Shown here piece after piece: positions 1 through 8,671 of a DNA stretch of 50,767 bases. This DNA is from an uncultured Alphaproteobacteria bacterium (GTDB lineage: Bacteria > Pseudomonadota > Alphaproteobacteria > Rhodobacterales > Rhodobacteraceae). A model generated the notes under the pieces. That model was given only the letters and a program-made list of their open reading frames with translations, was not told the DNA's origin and searched no databases. The translations under genes were made by a program, and so were the position numbers. The stretch covers positions 1-50,767 of the forward strand of contig CACKFK010000011.1 in the NCBI GenBank assembly GCA_902599445.1, read 5' to 3'. Each line of letters starts with the position of its first letter. Position 1 is the stretch's first letter.

Positions 1-155
1 ATAAGGATGCTTCAAATTACTTAACTGATCTAGAAAAACAATCCACATCCTTTCCTGAGGAACAGATTGCTAACTTACAATTCTTCCGTGCGGAAGCTAA
101 TAAAATGAAATATGGCCTGGTTGATCCTGCTGTTGAGGCCGTAAAAGCTGCTTAA
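1..155 (+). CDS. ABC transporter substrate-binding protein, C-terminal end (polyamine type)
   Basis: Only the last 50 codons are in the window, read in the frame starting at base 3 and ending in TAA at 153-155. The visible tail has a charged helix followed by a Y-G-L-V-D-P-A stretch. The assignment to a PotD/PotF-like periplasmic polyamine-binding protein rests mainly on the two permeases and the PotA-like ATPase that follow on the same strand, because the fragment itself is too short for a motif-based call. It is separated from the permease genes by a strong hairpin with a T tract, which would give more binding protein than membrane components. Confidence 0.6.
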   Translation, partial: KDASNYLTDLEKQSTSFPEEQIANLQFFRAEANKMKYGLVDPAVEAVKAA

Positions 156-169
156 TAAAAATAACAATT

Positions 170-204
170 AGGCCCGTTCTCATTATGGGACGGGTCTAAT
201 TTTT
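170..204 (+). terminator. Intrinsic terminator or attenuator after binding-protein gene
   Basis: A stem of about ten pairs, 170-179 with 188-197 (one G-T pair), is followed by a run of T at 200-204. It lies between the binding-protein stop and the permease start, so it may act as a partial terminator inside the operon. Confidence 0.7.
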
Positions 205-230
205 CCTTAAATGTGAAAAGGTTGTGTAAG

Positions 231-927
231 ATGCCCAACGATGGTGCCGCTCAGAATGATCCTGATGATATTGTTCTACCTTTAAGCAAATCCACGTTAT
301 GGGGGCGCATGACCAACTGGCATCCGTATAGGATTCTAGTAGAGTTTATCACGGCATCTCCACGACGCCAATTTATAATACTGGCGGCTTTTCCACTTAT
401 ATGGTTACTAACACAACACCTTGGCCCTATGCTCCAGATGGCGAGAGTATCCTTACTTGAGTCCTATCCAGTTGCTCCAGGGATTGAAGAACAACCTATA
501 CCGTTTATGTACACAAGCTTCTCAATGGGACTTGGCATAGTTTATCTAACAGCTTTATATATGCTTTTACCCCTTTATTCTGCCCTGGAAAAGCTACCAA
601 AAAGTTATACCGAGGTAGCGGCTGATCTTGGTGCAGGGGCATGGAAACGATTTTACCGTGTGACATTACCGCTTACGATTGAGGGTATCTCGTCAGGCTG
701 CATTTTAGTCTTCCTTATCTCAACTGGGTTTTATGCCACCCCTGTACTTCTGGGGGGGGCCATCAACCACAGTATTTGCTGAAACCATCGCAGGCTTTTT
801 TCATTACGCTGGAGATGAGTGGCCTACTGGTGCTGCGTTTGCAGTAATCATGTTTGGCGCTGCCCTATTAATAACAGGACTATTTCAAAAACTAATGAAA
901 ATGCTAAGAAAAGGTGACACCAAATGA
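231..927 (+). pseudogene. PotB-like polyamine ABC permease, frameshifted and internally deleted
   Basis: Two frames together encode a PotB-type inner-membrane permease. The first frame (ATG 231, with AAAAGG upstream; a GTG at 213 is possible) runs through the EAA loop (T-E-V-A-A-D-L-G-A) and then leaves frame at a run of eight G (752-759). The second frame continues with P-S-T-T-V-F-A-E-T and a last membrane helix to TGA 925-927. Seven G would restore one frame. In addition, compared with E. coli PotB (about 275 residues, from memory), the stretch after the first membrane helix jumps straight to the segment before the EAA loop. About 100 residues covering helices 2 to 4 are absent. Its neighbours on both sides are intact. 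The G run could be a sequencing error, but the deletion would still leave a doubtful permease. Confidence 0.75.
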
Positions 928-1715
928 ACCGTGGTAATAGAATTGCTTTAGCTTGTGTTTATTGGGCATTTGTTCTTTACATCTTTGTACCCCTCGTTCT
1001 GATGATTCTAATGGGATTCAAGGACAGTAAGTTTATAGGCTTTCCGATCCGATCTTGGACACTTGACTGGTATATTAGTATTTTTTCAAATACGGAAATC
1101 CTCTTTACTTTCGGTTATTCTATACTAATAGCTATTTTATCAACGTTAATTTCAGTCATAATAGGAACTTGGATTGCTTTACTGTTGGAAGGACGTAAAT
1201 TCTGGGGTTGGGCTGTCACATTCGGCCTGATGGTTTTACCTGCACTGGTACCAGGTATTATTTCTGCAATCGCATTTAGAATTTATGCTCGCTGGTTGGG
1301 CATTGAACCCGGAATGGGAGCAATTGTTTGGGCTCATGCCGTTCACAACGTGCCTTTCGTAGCACTTGTAGTAATGGCTCGACTATCAACTCTACCAAAG
1401 AGCCAAGTTGAAGCTGCTCGTGATCTAGGAGCAGATCCTTTTATCGCCTTTTTACGTATTACCCTACCTTACTTGGTTCCTGCTATTTTAGGTGCTAGCA
1501 TATTTTGCTTGCTGCTAAGTTTTGACGACTTTGTTCGCTCATTCTTTCTTGGTGGTTATGAAGAAACACTCCCCGTCTTGATCTTTGCAATGCTTAGGTC
1601 CGGCATGTCCCCTGAAATCAATGCCATTGCTACAATAGCTCTTATCTTAACCGCCGCAATTGGGGTTTGGGCAGAACGTTTTACTCGCCGAACCAACAAG
1701 GAGAGCCAACCATGA
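924..1715 (+). CDS. PotC-like polyamine ABC transporter permease
   Basis: Inner-membrane permease of 263 residues, the usual size for PotC/PotI. Six hydrophobic segments are visible and the cytoplasmic EAA loop is well preserved (E-A-A-R-D-L-G-A-D near residues 157-165), the site that docks with the ATPase. Its ATG overlaps the stop of the preceding permease frame (ATGA), and its own stop overlaps the ATG of the ATPase gene, so translation is probably coupled through the operon. Substrate is inferred from the family as putrescine or spermidine-like polyamines; related systems carry other small cations, so specificity is not certain. Confidence 0.85.
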   Translation: MNRGNRIALACVYWAFVLYIFVPLVLMILMGFKDSKFIGFPIRSWTLDWYISIFSNTEILFTFGYSILIAILSTLISVIIGTWIALLLEGRKFWGWAVTFGLMVLPALVPGIISAIAFRIYARWLGIEPGMGAIVWAHAVHNVPFVALVVMARLSTLPKSQVEAARDLGADPFIAFLRITLPYLVPAILGASIFCLLLSFDDFVRSFFLGGYEETLPVLIFAMLRSGMSPEINAIATIALILTAAIGVWAERFTRRTNKESQP

Positions 1716-2794
1716 CTTCATTACCTATTGTTCATATAAAGGAAATTTCTAAACGATTTGGTAATGCTGTAGCAATTGAAAACTTGTCATTAGATATTGC
1801 CCAGGGCGAGTTCGTTACATTCCTTGGTCCATCTGGATGTGGTAAGTCTACTACACTACGAATACTTGGTGGTTTTGAAAAACCGGATAGTGGTTCTGTG
1901 ATCTTAAACGGAAAAAATGTTACACATCTCCCTCCTGAAAAACGCCAAGTAAATATGGTCTTTCAAGACTACGCTTTGTTTCCGCATATGACTGTTCGAC
2001 AGAATATTGCATTTGCTCTTGAACTTAAGGGATTAACAAAGAGTACCATAAAGGCTCGCCAAAAAGAGATAATGACTTTTCTCCAAATAGAATCCTATGG
2101 CGACCGTTATCCCAGTCAATTATCGGGAGGGCAGCGACAACGCGTAGCACTAGCTCGAGCTCTTGCCCCAGATCCAGCCTTACTATTGCTTGACGAGCCA
2201 TTAGGTGCATTGGATGCCAAGCTCAGAGGTCAAGTACAAAGGGAACTTAAATCCATTCAGCGCCAAACCAACAAGACTTTTCTATTCGTTACTCACGACC
2301 AAGAAGAGGCTTTGACCATGTCGGATCGTATAATAGTAATGAATAATGGGAAGGTTGAACAGGATGGCCTCCCAGAGGAGCTATACTTTAAACCTATAAA
2401 CCGATTTGTTGCTGAATTTATTGGTGAAACTAATCTTGTTTCTGGAACGATAACCGGAGTTAATGGCTCAACCATTGTAATGGACTGGTATGGCCAGAAG
2501 TTAAAAGGACATGCACCATCAGGAATGCCAAGTGATGGTGCAATAATAACAGCAGCGTTGAGGCTTGAAAAAATAAGTTTCTACAAATCTAAACCTGACT
2601 TGCCTAATGCTATCCAGGGACGTTTGATAAACCAAACTTTTCTTGGAAGCCGGATGGTCGTCGATATATTGACGGACAAAAATGATAAGGCAAAATTACG
2701 TGCTTTCATTGATGTAGATACCAGTAAATCTATAGGTGATAGTCTAGTTTGGGCAGGCTGGGAAAGCAGTAGCATGGCAATTCTGCGAGATTGA
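1712..2794 (+). CDS. PotA-like ABC transporter ATP-binding protein
   Basis: Cytoplasmic ATPase of 360 residues powering the polyamine-type importer. Walker A G-P-S-G-C-G-K-S-T, Q-loop, signature L-S-G-G-Q-R-Q-R, Walker B L-L-L-L-D-E-P and the switch histidine in T-H-D-Q-E-E-A are all present. The last third is a TOBE-type regulatory domain. The start was set at ATG 1712, preceded by AAGGAGAG and overlapping the permease stop by ATGA; an upstream in-frame start at 1667 would read through the permease gene and is unlikely. It is the last gene of the operon. No clear terminator follows. Confidence 0.9.
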   Translation: MTSLPIVHIKEISKRFGNAVAIENLSLDIAQGEFVTFLGPSGCGKSTTLRILGGFEKPDSGSVILNGKNVTHLPPEKRQVNMVFQDYALFPHMTVRQNIAFALELKGLTKSTIKARQKEIMTFLQIESYGDRYPSQLSGGQRQRVALARALAPDPALLLLDEPLGALDAKLRGQVQRELKSIQRQTNKTFLFVTHDQEEALTMSDRIIVMNNGKVEQDGLPEELYFKPINRFVAEFIGETNLVSGTITGVNGSTIVMDWYGQKLKGHAPSGMPSDGAIITAALRLEKISFYKSKPDLPNAIQGRLINQTFLGSRMVVDILTDKNDKAKLRAFIDVDTSKSIGDSLVWAGWESSSMAILRD

Positions 2795-3064
2795 AGCTGA
2801 CAAACACCTAAATCATTGGGATATAGCTGGAGCAACTTTTGAGCTTTTTCAAATGCAACTTGAAATTGATCCTGATTATACGGTTTTATTAATTCGTTAA
2901 TCGCCTCTTAAATTTAATAATTTTTTATGCCTATATTTTGCTAACCATTATATTTTATTATTTTTGTAAAAAGATTTACCTGTTTAATAGTATAGTATAA
3001 TTATATTATTCCACTTTGATAACCAACATGACAAATTTATTTTTGACGGATAGGAAAATCACTC
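2795..3064 (+). other. Intergenic stretch with a short open-frame relic
   Basis: A frame overlapping the end of the ATPase gene stays open to TAA 2898-2900 and reads like protein (about 35 codons with D-I-A-G-A-T-F-E-L-F), but it has no start codon. It may be the 3' tail of a lost gene. The rest (2901-3064) is very AT-rich and shows no gene. Confidence 0.3.
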
Positions 3065-3184
3065 ATGGATTTAGAAGAAGTTTATTTGCGCCAGATAAAT
3101 CAAAAGTTAAAAAAAACCAATGAATTACAAGAGGAATCTAATAAACTACTAAGAGAGATTCTAAGAGCCTTAAAAGAGACTTAG
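3065..3184 (+). CDS. Small coiled-coil-like protein (39 residues)
   Basis: ATG to TAG frame of 39 codons with a highly charged, leucine-rich sequence in a rough heptad pattern (L-K-K-T-N-E-L-Q-E-E followed by L-L-R-E-I-L-R-A-L), predicting one amphipathic helix or a short coiled coil. Upstream is only a weak ATAGGA-like ribosome site. Short helical proteins of this type are common in alphaproteobacteria, but no family is recognised. It stands alone between the ABC operon and a NYN-domain gene on the other strand. Confidence 0.4.
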   Translation: MDLEEVYLRQINQKLKKTNELQEESNKLLREILRALKET

Positions 3185-3426
3185 AAAGCTTTTCCTTTGA
3201 TACAAGCCTATTATTAAAAGTTGAGTGCCCATAATGTGTAAACATCAAGGGTAGTTACTGCCTAAAACATAACTGACTGTAATTATCTAATTTTTTTTGC
3301 GTTCCCAGTATCAGTACCCACTTTTTCCCCCCACATTAGAAACAGCCTCACACGGGCATTATTGCTTTACTCGCAGGGTTTCCCAATTCTAAAGCACGTG
3401 ACCCAGGGCAAAATTAACCAATGAAT

Positions 3427-3903
3427 CTATTTTAGAATTAATCCATCATTAATTGGGAAAAAATGCGTTGTTACATTCTTCAACGAATTAGCAGTTAAAT
3501 TTGAAACACCATATATTTCTGTATTAATATTATATAGTGTCCTTATTTTCTTGATTAAAATGTCAAAATCACCATCTCCAGATGCTAAAACAATGACATC
3601 AGACTTATTGGCGTATTCCATAATATCAATAGTTATCCCAACATCCCAATCACCCTTAGAAGAACCATCTGACCTAGTAATAAATTGTTTTAATTTTACG
3701 TCAAAACCGATTCCTCTTAGAATGTTTTGGAATTGAATTTGCTTTGAATCACCTTTATTTGTGGTGTAAGCAATTGCAGTCACAACTTCTCGTTCATGGG
3801 TTGCTAATTTCCAAAATTTATTATAGTCAAAATTAGAATTAAATTGTTGCTTTGTTGTGTAATAGATGTTTTGAACATCAACAAAAATAGAAACTTTTTT
3901 CAT
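3427..3903 (-). CDS. NYN-domain (LabA/DUF88-like) putative RNase
   Basis: A 158-residue protein matching the NYN/PIN-like nuclease fold. Acidic residues sit in the expected places: an F-V-D-V-Q-N strand at the N-terminus (Asp9), K-G-D-W-D-V-G-I-T in the middle, and L-A-S-G-D-G-D-F at about residues 106-113. These usually bind Mg and would cut RNA. Length fits single-domain LabA-like proteins. The start ATG has only a weak AAAGA upstream. No operon partner is seen: neighbours are an intergenic stretch and, upstream, a decayed secreted-protein gene on the same strand. Cellular role in this organism is unknown. Confidence 0.75.
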   Translation of the reverse strand: MKKVSIFVDVQNIYYTTKQQFNSNFDYNKFWKLATHEREVVTAIAYTTNKGDSKQIQFQNILRGIGFDVKLKQFITRSDGSSKGDWDVGITIDIMEYANKSDVIVLASGDGDFDILIKKIRTLYNINTEIYGVSNLTANSLKNVTTHFFPINDGLILK

Positions 3904-4073
3904 TCTTTAAATACTCTTTACCTGGTATTATGGTTTCCTTAAATCATACTGCCTTATTGGAATTCGTTCCAAACATACTGTAGTTCACCTATAAAAAGTT
4001 TTTTTAGTAAAAACAGACAAAGGTAAGAGTCCGTTACTTGAGAATACAATAGTTGTTTATGGGTCATCTTGGC

Positions 4074-4467
4074 TCAACAATCTGAAACTTTAATTTTGAA
4101 TATAGTAATCACATTCTTCTTTTTATCCATATAACGATAAGTCATTTTTACTTCATTATTTTTATACAAGCCATAGCTGGGTTTGTGCAAAGTCTCTTTA
4201 AAGCATTATTTTCAATATAATCAGGTACTTGGAATACATTCTTCAGATCATCTTGATCCAATTTTAGCTTATAATTTAGAGGATTCCTCTTGTGGTTGGG
4301 CGAGATCCAACAAGAATGGTTAATTCATCTCCCATATCTTGTGGAAATTCTTGAGTGCTAATCCACTCCTGGATAGCATTTCTCACTTCAATCTTGCTAA
4401 GAGCATTTGCTGCCCCACCTAAAAGAAGAAAAATTATTGTCGATAATATTTTGAAAGCCTGCACCAT
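4074..4467 (-). pseudogene. Frameshifted gene for a small secreted protein
   Basis: The gene begins well: AGGAG seven bases before ATG 4465-4467, then a signal peptide (I-I-F-L-L-L-G-G-A-A-N-A). After about 60 codons the frame stops (TAA at 4276). The protein appears to continue in a second frame (N-Y-K-L-K-L-D-Q-D-D-L-K-N-V-F) and then a third (V-K-M-T-Y-R-Y-M-D-K-K-K) ending K-V-S-D-C at TGA 4074-4076. The overlap around the second shift reads in both frames as L-C-T-N-P and S-Y-G-L-Y-K, as expected for a one-base indel. The intact product would be about 125-130 residues and periplasmic. Function unknown. The first 63 codons may still be translated. Confidence 0.65.
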
Positions 4468-4785
4468 TTTGAAACTCCTGTTAATCGTAGATAACCGTCT
4501 AACGGTATCACGATTGTCAGCAAATTCAATTTGGACAAATATTTCATAATCTGAGTGAGTAAGCTACTAAGAGAAATCTCAGGAGAGTTAAAAGATTTCT
4601 TTTTATACATTGATAGTGCCCAAAAGAACTCTTTGTCGTTATGCTCAAACTCTAGAACTTCATGAAAACTATTCATATAGTTGGATGTTTAACGGCTTGA
4701 CAAAAGTACAATCAAAGCCGATCACATTGCTTTGCTGTGTATCTTATTTTGATCTTTGGTTATTGATAAAAGAGGTTTAATAGGC
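4468..4785. other. Intergenic region between divergent genes
   Basis: About 320 bases holding the promoters of the broken secreted-protein gene (minus) and the EamA exporter (plus). No clear operator or RNA was seen. Confidence 0.4.
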
Positions 4786-5652
4786 TTGGAAAATTTTCGC
4801 GGCATACTTTTTATGACACTTGCAATGGCTGGGTTTGCCTTAGAGGACCTGATACTTAAGATACTATCAAACTTTATCCCGATATCGCAGTTAATGATTT
4901 ATTTTGGGCTTTTTGCAGGCATTTTTCTTAGCATAACTGCTAAAATAACAAAAGTTCCGGTGACTTCACCAGATATTTTAAAAAACAAGCTAGTAATCCT
5001 TCGTACAGTAGCCGAAATGTTAGGAGCCGTTTTCTTTCTAACTGCAATTTCTTTAATTCCTCTTTCAACTGTTTCAGCAATTTTACAAGCTGCCCCGCTC
5101 CTAGTTACTTTGGGTGCAGCATTGTTTTTCAAAGAACCCGTCGGGTGGAGACGGTGGACTGCAGTTTGCATGGGCTTCACAGGGGTCATTCTAATTCTGA
5201 AACCCGGACTGGAAAGCTTCCAACCGTCATCTCTTCTTGCCCTACTGGGTGTTATATTTCTTTCGCTACGCGATTTACTAACACGACATATAAAGGATGA
5301 TATAGCGTCTTTAACTGTATCAATTTATGCCTTTATCTCTGTCGCTCTAGGTGGGTTTATACTGATACCGTTCAATGGTAATTTTGTGATGCTAACAATA
5401 TCACAATGGTTGATGATTATAACAAGTACATCCGTAGGATGCTTTGCTTATTTGTTTCTTGTTTTAGCCACTCGAGCAGGCGACATTTCTGTGATTGCGC
5501 CTTTTCGTTATACGCGCCTAATTTTCACACTAATTTTAGCCGTCTTAGTCTTAAGCGAACGCCCAGATGGACTAACGCTTATTGGTGCAGCCATTATTAT
5601 TGCATCAGGATGCTATACATTCTGGCGCGAAAACCGCCGAAGATTTCAATAA
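4786..5652 (+). CDS. EamA/DMT-family metabolite exporter
   Basis: Inner-membrane protein of about 288 residues with ten hydrophobic segments arranged as two EamA repeats. The second repeat begins near L-L-A-L-L-G-V-I-F-L-S. It belongs to the drug/metabolite transporter superfamily; members export amino acids, S-adenosylmethionine-like compounds or drugs, and the substrate cannot be told here. The start is uncertain: no ATG precedes the first helix. TTG 4786 has AAAGAGG ten bases upstream and was chosen; a more distal TTG at 4756 lacks a ribosome site. It is a single-gene unit. Confidence 0.8.
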   Translation: MENFRGILFMTLAMAGFALEDLILKILSNFIPISQLMIYFGLFAGIFLSITAKITKVPVTSPDILKNKLVILRTVAEMLGAVFFLTAISLIPLSTVSAILQAAPLLVTLGAALFFKEPVGWRRWTAVCMGFTGVILILKPGLESFQPSSLLALLGVIFLSLRDLLTRHIKDDIASLTVSIYAFISVALGGFILIPFNGNFVMLTISQWLMIITSTSVGCFAYLFLVLATRAGDISVIAPFRYTRLIFTLILAVLVLSERPDGLTLIGAAIIIASGCYTFWRENRRRFQ

Positions 5653-6140
5653 ATTATAGTCACAATAATTCTTCTCATATTAGGCCCAAACCAACGTTAT
5701 GCACTAGTCTAGAAGGCCTATTAAGTATTCAGAGGGACAAAAATCTCGAGACAAATTTTATTTTGTATAGAAAAAATTTGGGTTTTGTTTTTGTATAGTT
5801 TATCTTAAATTAGGCGTATCTGGTTTTATTAAACAATGAAACTAGGACAGAACATTATTCATCGAATACTTAAGTTGAAGGGGAACAATATCCCTATTTA
5901 TCTGGGCACTGAATCTCTTGGTTGGCATTGGTATTAATTTCTTCTAGCGCCTTAAACGCCCTGTTAGAAAACTAAGACGCCTCAAGAGCGTCAGATTATA
6001 AGTCAGAATTATATAAATCTAGAGCCATGTAAACTCTAAAATGAAGCTTATATTTCGTGTGATTTTAGTTATATTAAGGGCAACTGTTTTTACAGACAGT
6101 TGAATCTTTTTAGAACAAATGCTTACAAGGTGCTTAGACA
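5653..6140. other. Gene-free stretch
   Basis: No coding frame, RNA or clear repeat was recognised in these 488 bases. They are AT-rich with stop codons in all frames. Confidence 0.5.
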
Positions 6141-6266
6141 ATGAAACAAAACATAGTTATTATATTGCTTGGAATATTAGTATTAATACAAATCACAAAC
6201 ACAAAACATACCCACGATAACAGCTACAGATTGAGTCAAATCGTAAAAAATACAGGTAATATTTAG
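6141..6266 (+). CDS. Possible small membrane-anchored protein (41 residues)
   Basis: ATG to TAG frame. Residues 4-18 form one hydrophobic segment (N-I-V-I-I-L-L-G-I-L-V-L-I), followed by a short polar tail. An AAGG lies about 11 bases upstream of the ATG. This is a typical layout for a single-pass micropeptide, but there is no homology support, and it lies in otherwise non-coding sequence. Confidence 0.3.
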   Translation: MKQNIVIILLGILVLIQITNTKHTHDNSYRLSQIVKNTGNI

Positions 6267-6331
6267 AAGGTTATGGGCTCAGTTACTCATGATAGAAGTG
6301 TAAGCACAATTAGATGCTGTATTTAATAATG

Positions 6332-6363
6332 AAAAAGGCTTCAGCATAAATAACCAAAGCCTA
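6332..6363 (-). terminator. Terminator of the liv operon
   Basis: On the minus strand, AGGCTT (6357-6362) pairs with AAGCCT (6336-6341) across a 15-base loop and is followed by TTTTT. It sits about 60 bases past the LivK-like stop codon, as expected for the end of that operon. Confidence 0.55.
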
Positions 6364-6419
6364 ATTCAATTTTCAATTTTAAATAAGTAGAAACGCACCG
6401 CGTTCACAGCTAATGTGAT

Positions 6420-7685
6420 TTAATTCATGGATGCTATAAATTCGTCTACCTCAGTTAATGATAAGTATTCAATCTCCTTTGTTCCAGTATCTGTAAATTT
6501 CCATACAACAGCTGGTGCAGAGACATCCCCATTTTTGTCAAAACGGACGTTACCCGTTGCTCCTTGATACATTACATTTCCGCCTTCAGCCAAAATGGTG
6601 CGTGCTGCCTTAAATCCAGCTGCATCAGCAGTAATTGGTGTGCCTTCTGGATCTGTTACACGACTCACCTGAGACGCAATTTGATCCCCCGTCGCACCCT
6701 TGCCTGCTGCTTCCATGGCTAAAAGTGCAATCATAGTAGCATCGTAGCTATTTGCCAAACCAGGTCCACTGGGCTCTTTTCCAAAATGGTTTTTATAGAG
6801 TTTCACAAATTCGTCAGCACTTGCAACGCGAGGTGAAGCAGTGTCGGTTCCAAACGCATTATCTAAATATTGCAAACCAACATTTTCACGAAAATCCTCC
6901 GACTTAAGTGAATTCGCCATAATCATATTTTGGGTGCCGCCGAGAGAAAGCCATTCACGCACGGCAGCAGTTCCCTCATTCGGATACAATCCTAAATAAA
7001 GAGCCTCAGGGTTACCTGAGAGCGCATTCGTTACCTCAGCCTTGTAGGAAGGTTGGCCGTCATTAATCGCCACTGCTGATGTTACCTTAATACCCAACGC
7101 ACCAAAATCACGGGTAATTAAGCGGTTCAAATCTTGTCCCCAATCATCATTTTTATATAATATTGCAACTGTTTTAAATCCACGATCCTTTGCCACTTTA
7201 GCACCAACGGCAGACTGTACCCCCGTAGTCGCAAATGTACGATACCACAAACCTTTGGTCTTACCGTCTTCAGCAAGTTTACTAAAAGCCGTTGAAGATG
7301 AACAACATGACATTTGCATTACCTTGCTCGGCACCGAAACCGAAGTCAGGATTGGCATTGAAACACCTGACGATACCGCACCCAATAATAGCTGCACCCC
7401 GTCCAAATCTACAAGTGCCTTAGCTGCGTCGACACCCACTTTAGGATCTACCTGAGTATCACGCAAAATCATTTCAATTTTACAACCTGACACACCCCCC
7501 GACTCGTTAACTTGCTCCACAACAAATTGCGCAGTTTCTGCAATAGGGCGTCCCCAATCCACTGATGTAGGGAGTACGGCACCAACCTTAGTAGTGCATG
7601 CTTGCGAAACCGAGTTGCTAGCAAAAAGAGCTAAGCAAATTGCTACACACAATTTTAAAGCAAAACTTCCATTTTCCTTTTTCAT
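6420..7685 (-). CDS. LivK-like ABC transporter substrate-binding protein
   Basis: Periplasmic binding protein of 421 residues, type I fold, of the branched-chain amino acid/amide group. A signal peptide (K-L-C-V-A-I-C-L-A-L-F-A) is followed by K-V-G-A-V-L-P-T and the I-L-R-D-T-Q-V-D-P core typical of Liv/amide-binding proteins. GAAAGGAA precedes the ATG. It is the last gene of a minus-strand operon behind LivG, LivF, LivH and LivM. The ligand is open: this family takes leucine-type amino acids, amides, urea or aromatic acids, and the two aldo/keto reductases nearby hint that a carbonyl compound or its precursor may be carried. Confidence 0.85.
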   Translation of the reverse strand: MKKENGSFALKLCVAICLALFASNSVSQACTTKVGAVLPTSVDWGRPIAETAQFVVEQVNESGGVSGCKIEMILRDTQVDPKVGVDAAKALVDLDGVQLLLGAVSSGVSMPILTSVSVPSKVMQMSCCSSSTAFSKLAEDGKTKGLWYRTFATTGVQSAVGAKVAKDRGFKTVAILYKNDDWGQDLNRLITRDFGALGIKVTSAVAINDGQPSYKAEVTNALSGNPEALYLGLYPNEGTAAVREWLSLGGTQNMIMANSLKSEDFRENVGLQYLDNAFGTDTASPRVASADEFVKLYKNHFGKEPSGPGLANSYDATMIALLAMEAAGKGATGDQIASQVSRVTDPEGTPITADAAGFKAARTILAEGGNVMYQGATGNVRFDKNGDVSAPAVVWKFTDTGTKEIEYLSLTEVDEFIASMN

Positions 7686-7723
7686 CTTCTTTTTCCTTTC
7701 TTTTCATTGGATTAGTAGGAACT

Positions 7724-8671
7724 CTAGCGTAAACTAGATTGGGACACAACCAGTCGCTCAGGAAACAATCCTTGCGGTCTCCAAAGCAACATAGTGACAA
7801 TGACCAAACCTATTAGAACATACTGAATCGATCCTGTATATAACTGGGCTTCTATAGGTGCAAAACGAGAAAGGGCCCAACCACTAAAGGTCCAGGCAGC
7901 CCAAATTAAAAAAGCTCCTAAAACTGCTCCCTTATTATTACCGGCACCACCAACTATTAGCATAGCCCAAATCTGAAAAGTTAATGTAGGTAAAACATCC
8001 TGGGGGCTGACAAAGGCATAGAATGTTCCATAAAGCCCACCTGCCAAACCCATAATGACAGAACCACAAACAAATGCAGTCAAACGAATTTGTGCTGGGT
8101 TTTTGCCCAATGAGCGAGCAGCATTTTCATCCTCTCGTATAGCCCGTAAAAGCCGGCCAAACGGTGAAGAAACAAGATATTCTAAAAACCAATAGGTTGC
8201 TAAGAGACAAAAAAGAACGAGAATTAGAAAAACTGAGTTATATAGAAAACCATCCCCAAGAGATTCTCTAAAAGGACGCTCAAAGCCTCGTAACCCCTTG
8301 GCTCCACCTCCCAACCATTCTGCATTACGCATTAGATTCTCGAAGGCCACCGCCACACCAAAAGTTGAAATAGCTAGGTAATCATGACGCATTTTAAGTG
8401 TTAAAATCCCAACGACCCAAGCCAAAATACCTGCTATGGCCATACCGCCAATAAGAGCTATAGGGTAAAATAGTTCGAATCCAGCAATATGATCTGGTTG
8501 CGGTGAGCCTCCTAGAAGGAGCGTTCCATAGGCACCAGCTCCAAAAAATGCAACTACTCCTCCATTAAATAGTCCAGTATTACCCCATTGAAGATTCAGT
8601 CCTAGAACTGCAATTGCCAATATTGAAGCTATAGTTGCAAAAAATACGATATATGAAAATATGCCAATCAT
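7724..8671 (-). CDS. LivM-like ABC transporter permease
   Basis: Inner-membrane permease of 315 residues with about eight to ten hydrophobic segments. It has the family hallmark near R-A-I-R-E-D-E-N-A-A-R-S-L-G (the cytoplasmic coupling loop) and the later A-M-L-I-V-G-G-A-G block. Its ATG overlaps the LivH stop by four bases, and the LivK-like gene starts 38 bases after its stop. It pairs with LivH to form the channel of the importer. Confidence 0.9.
   Translation of the reverse strand: MIGIFSYIVFFATIASILAIAVLGLNLQWGNTGLFNGGVVAFFGAGAYGTLLLGGSPQPDHIAGFELFYPIALIGGMAIAGILAWVVGILTLKMRHDYLAISTFGVAVAFENLMRNAEWLGGGAKGLRGFERPFRESLGDGFLYNSVFLILVLFCLLATYWFLEYLVSSPFGRLLRAIREDENAARSLGKNPAQIRLTAFVCGSVIMGLAGGLYGTFYAFVSPQDVLPTLTFQIWAMLIVGGAGNNKGAVLGAFLIWAAWTFSGWALSRFAPIEAQLYTGSIQYVLIGLVIVTMLLWRPQGLFPERLVVSQSSLR

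Noticed and set aside
2795-2900. Open tail frame after the PotA-like gene as a real gene.
   Set aside because: No start codon is available before an upstream stop; noted only as a possible relic.
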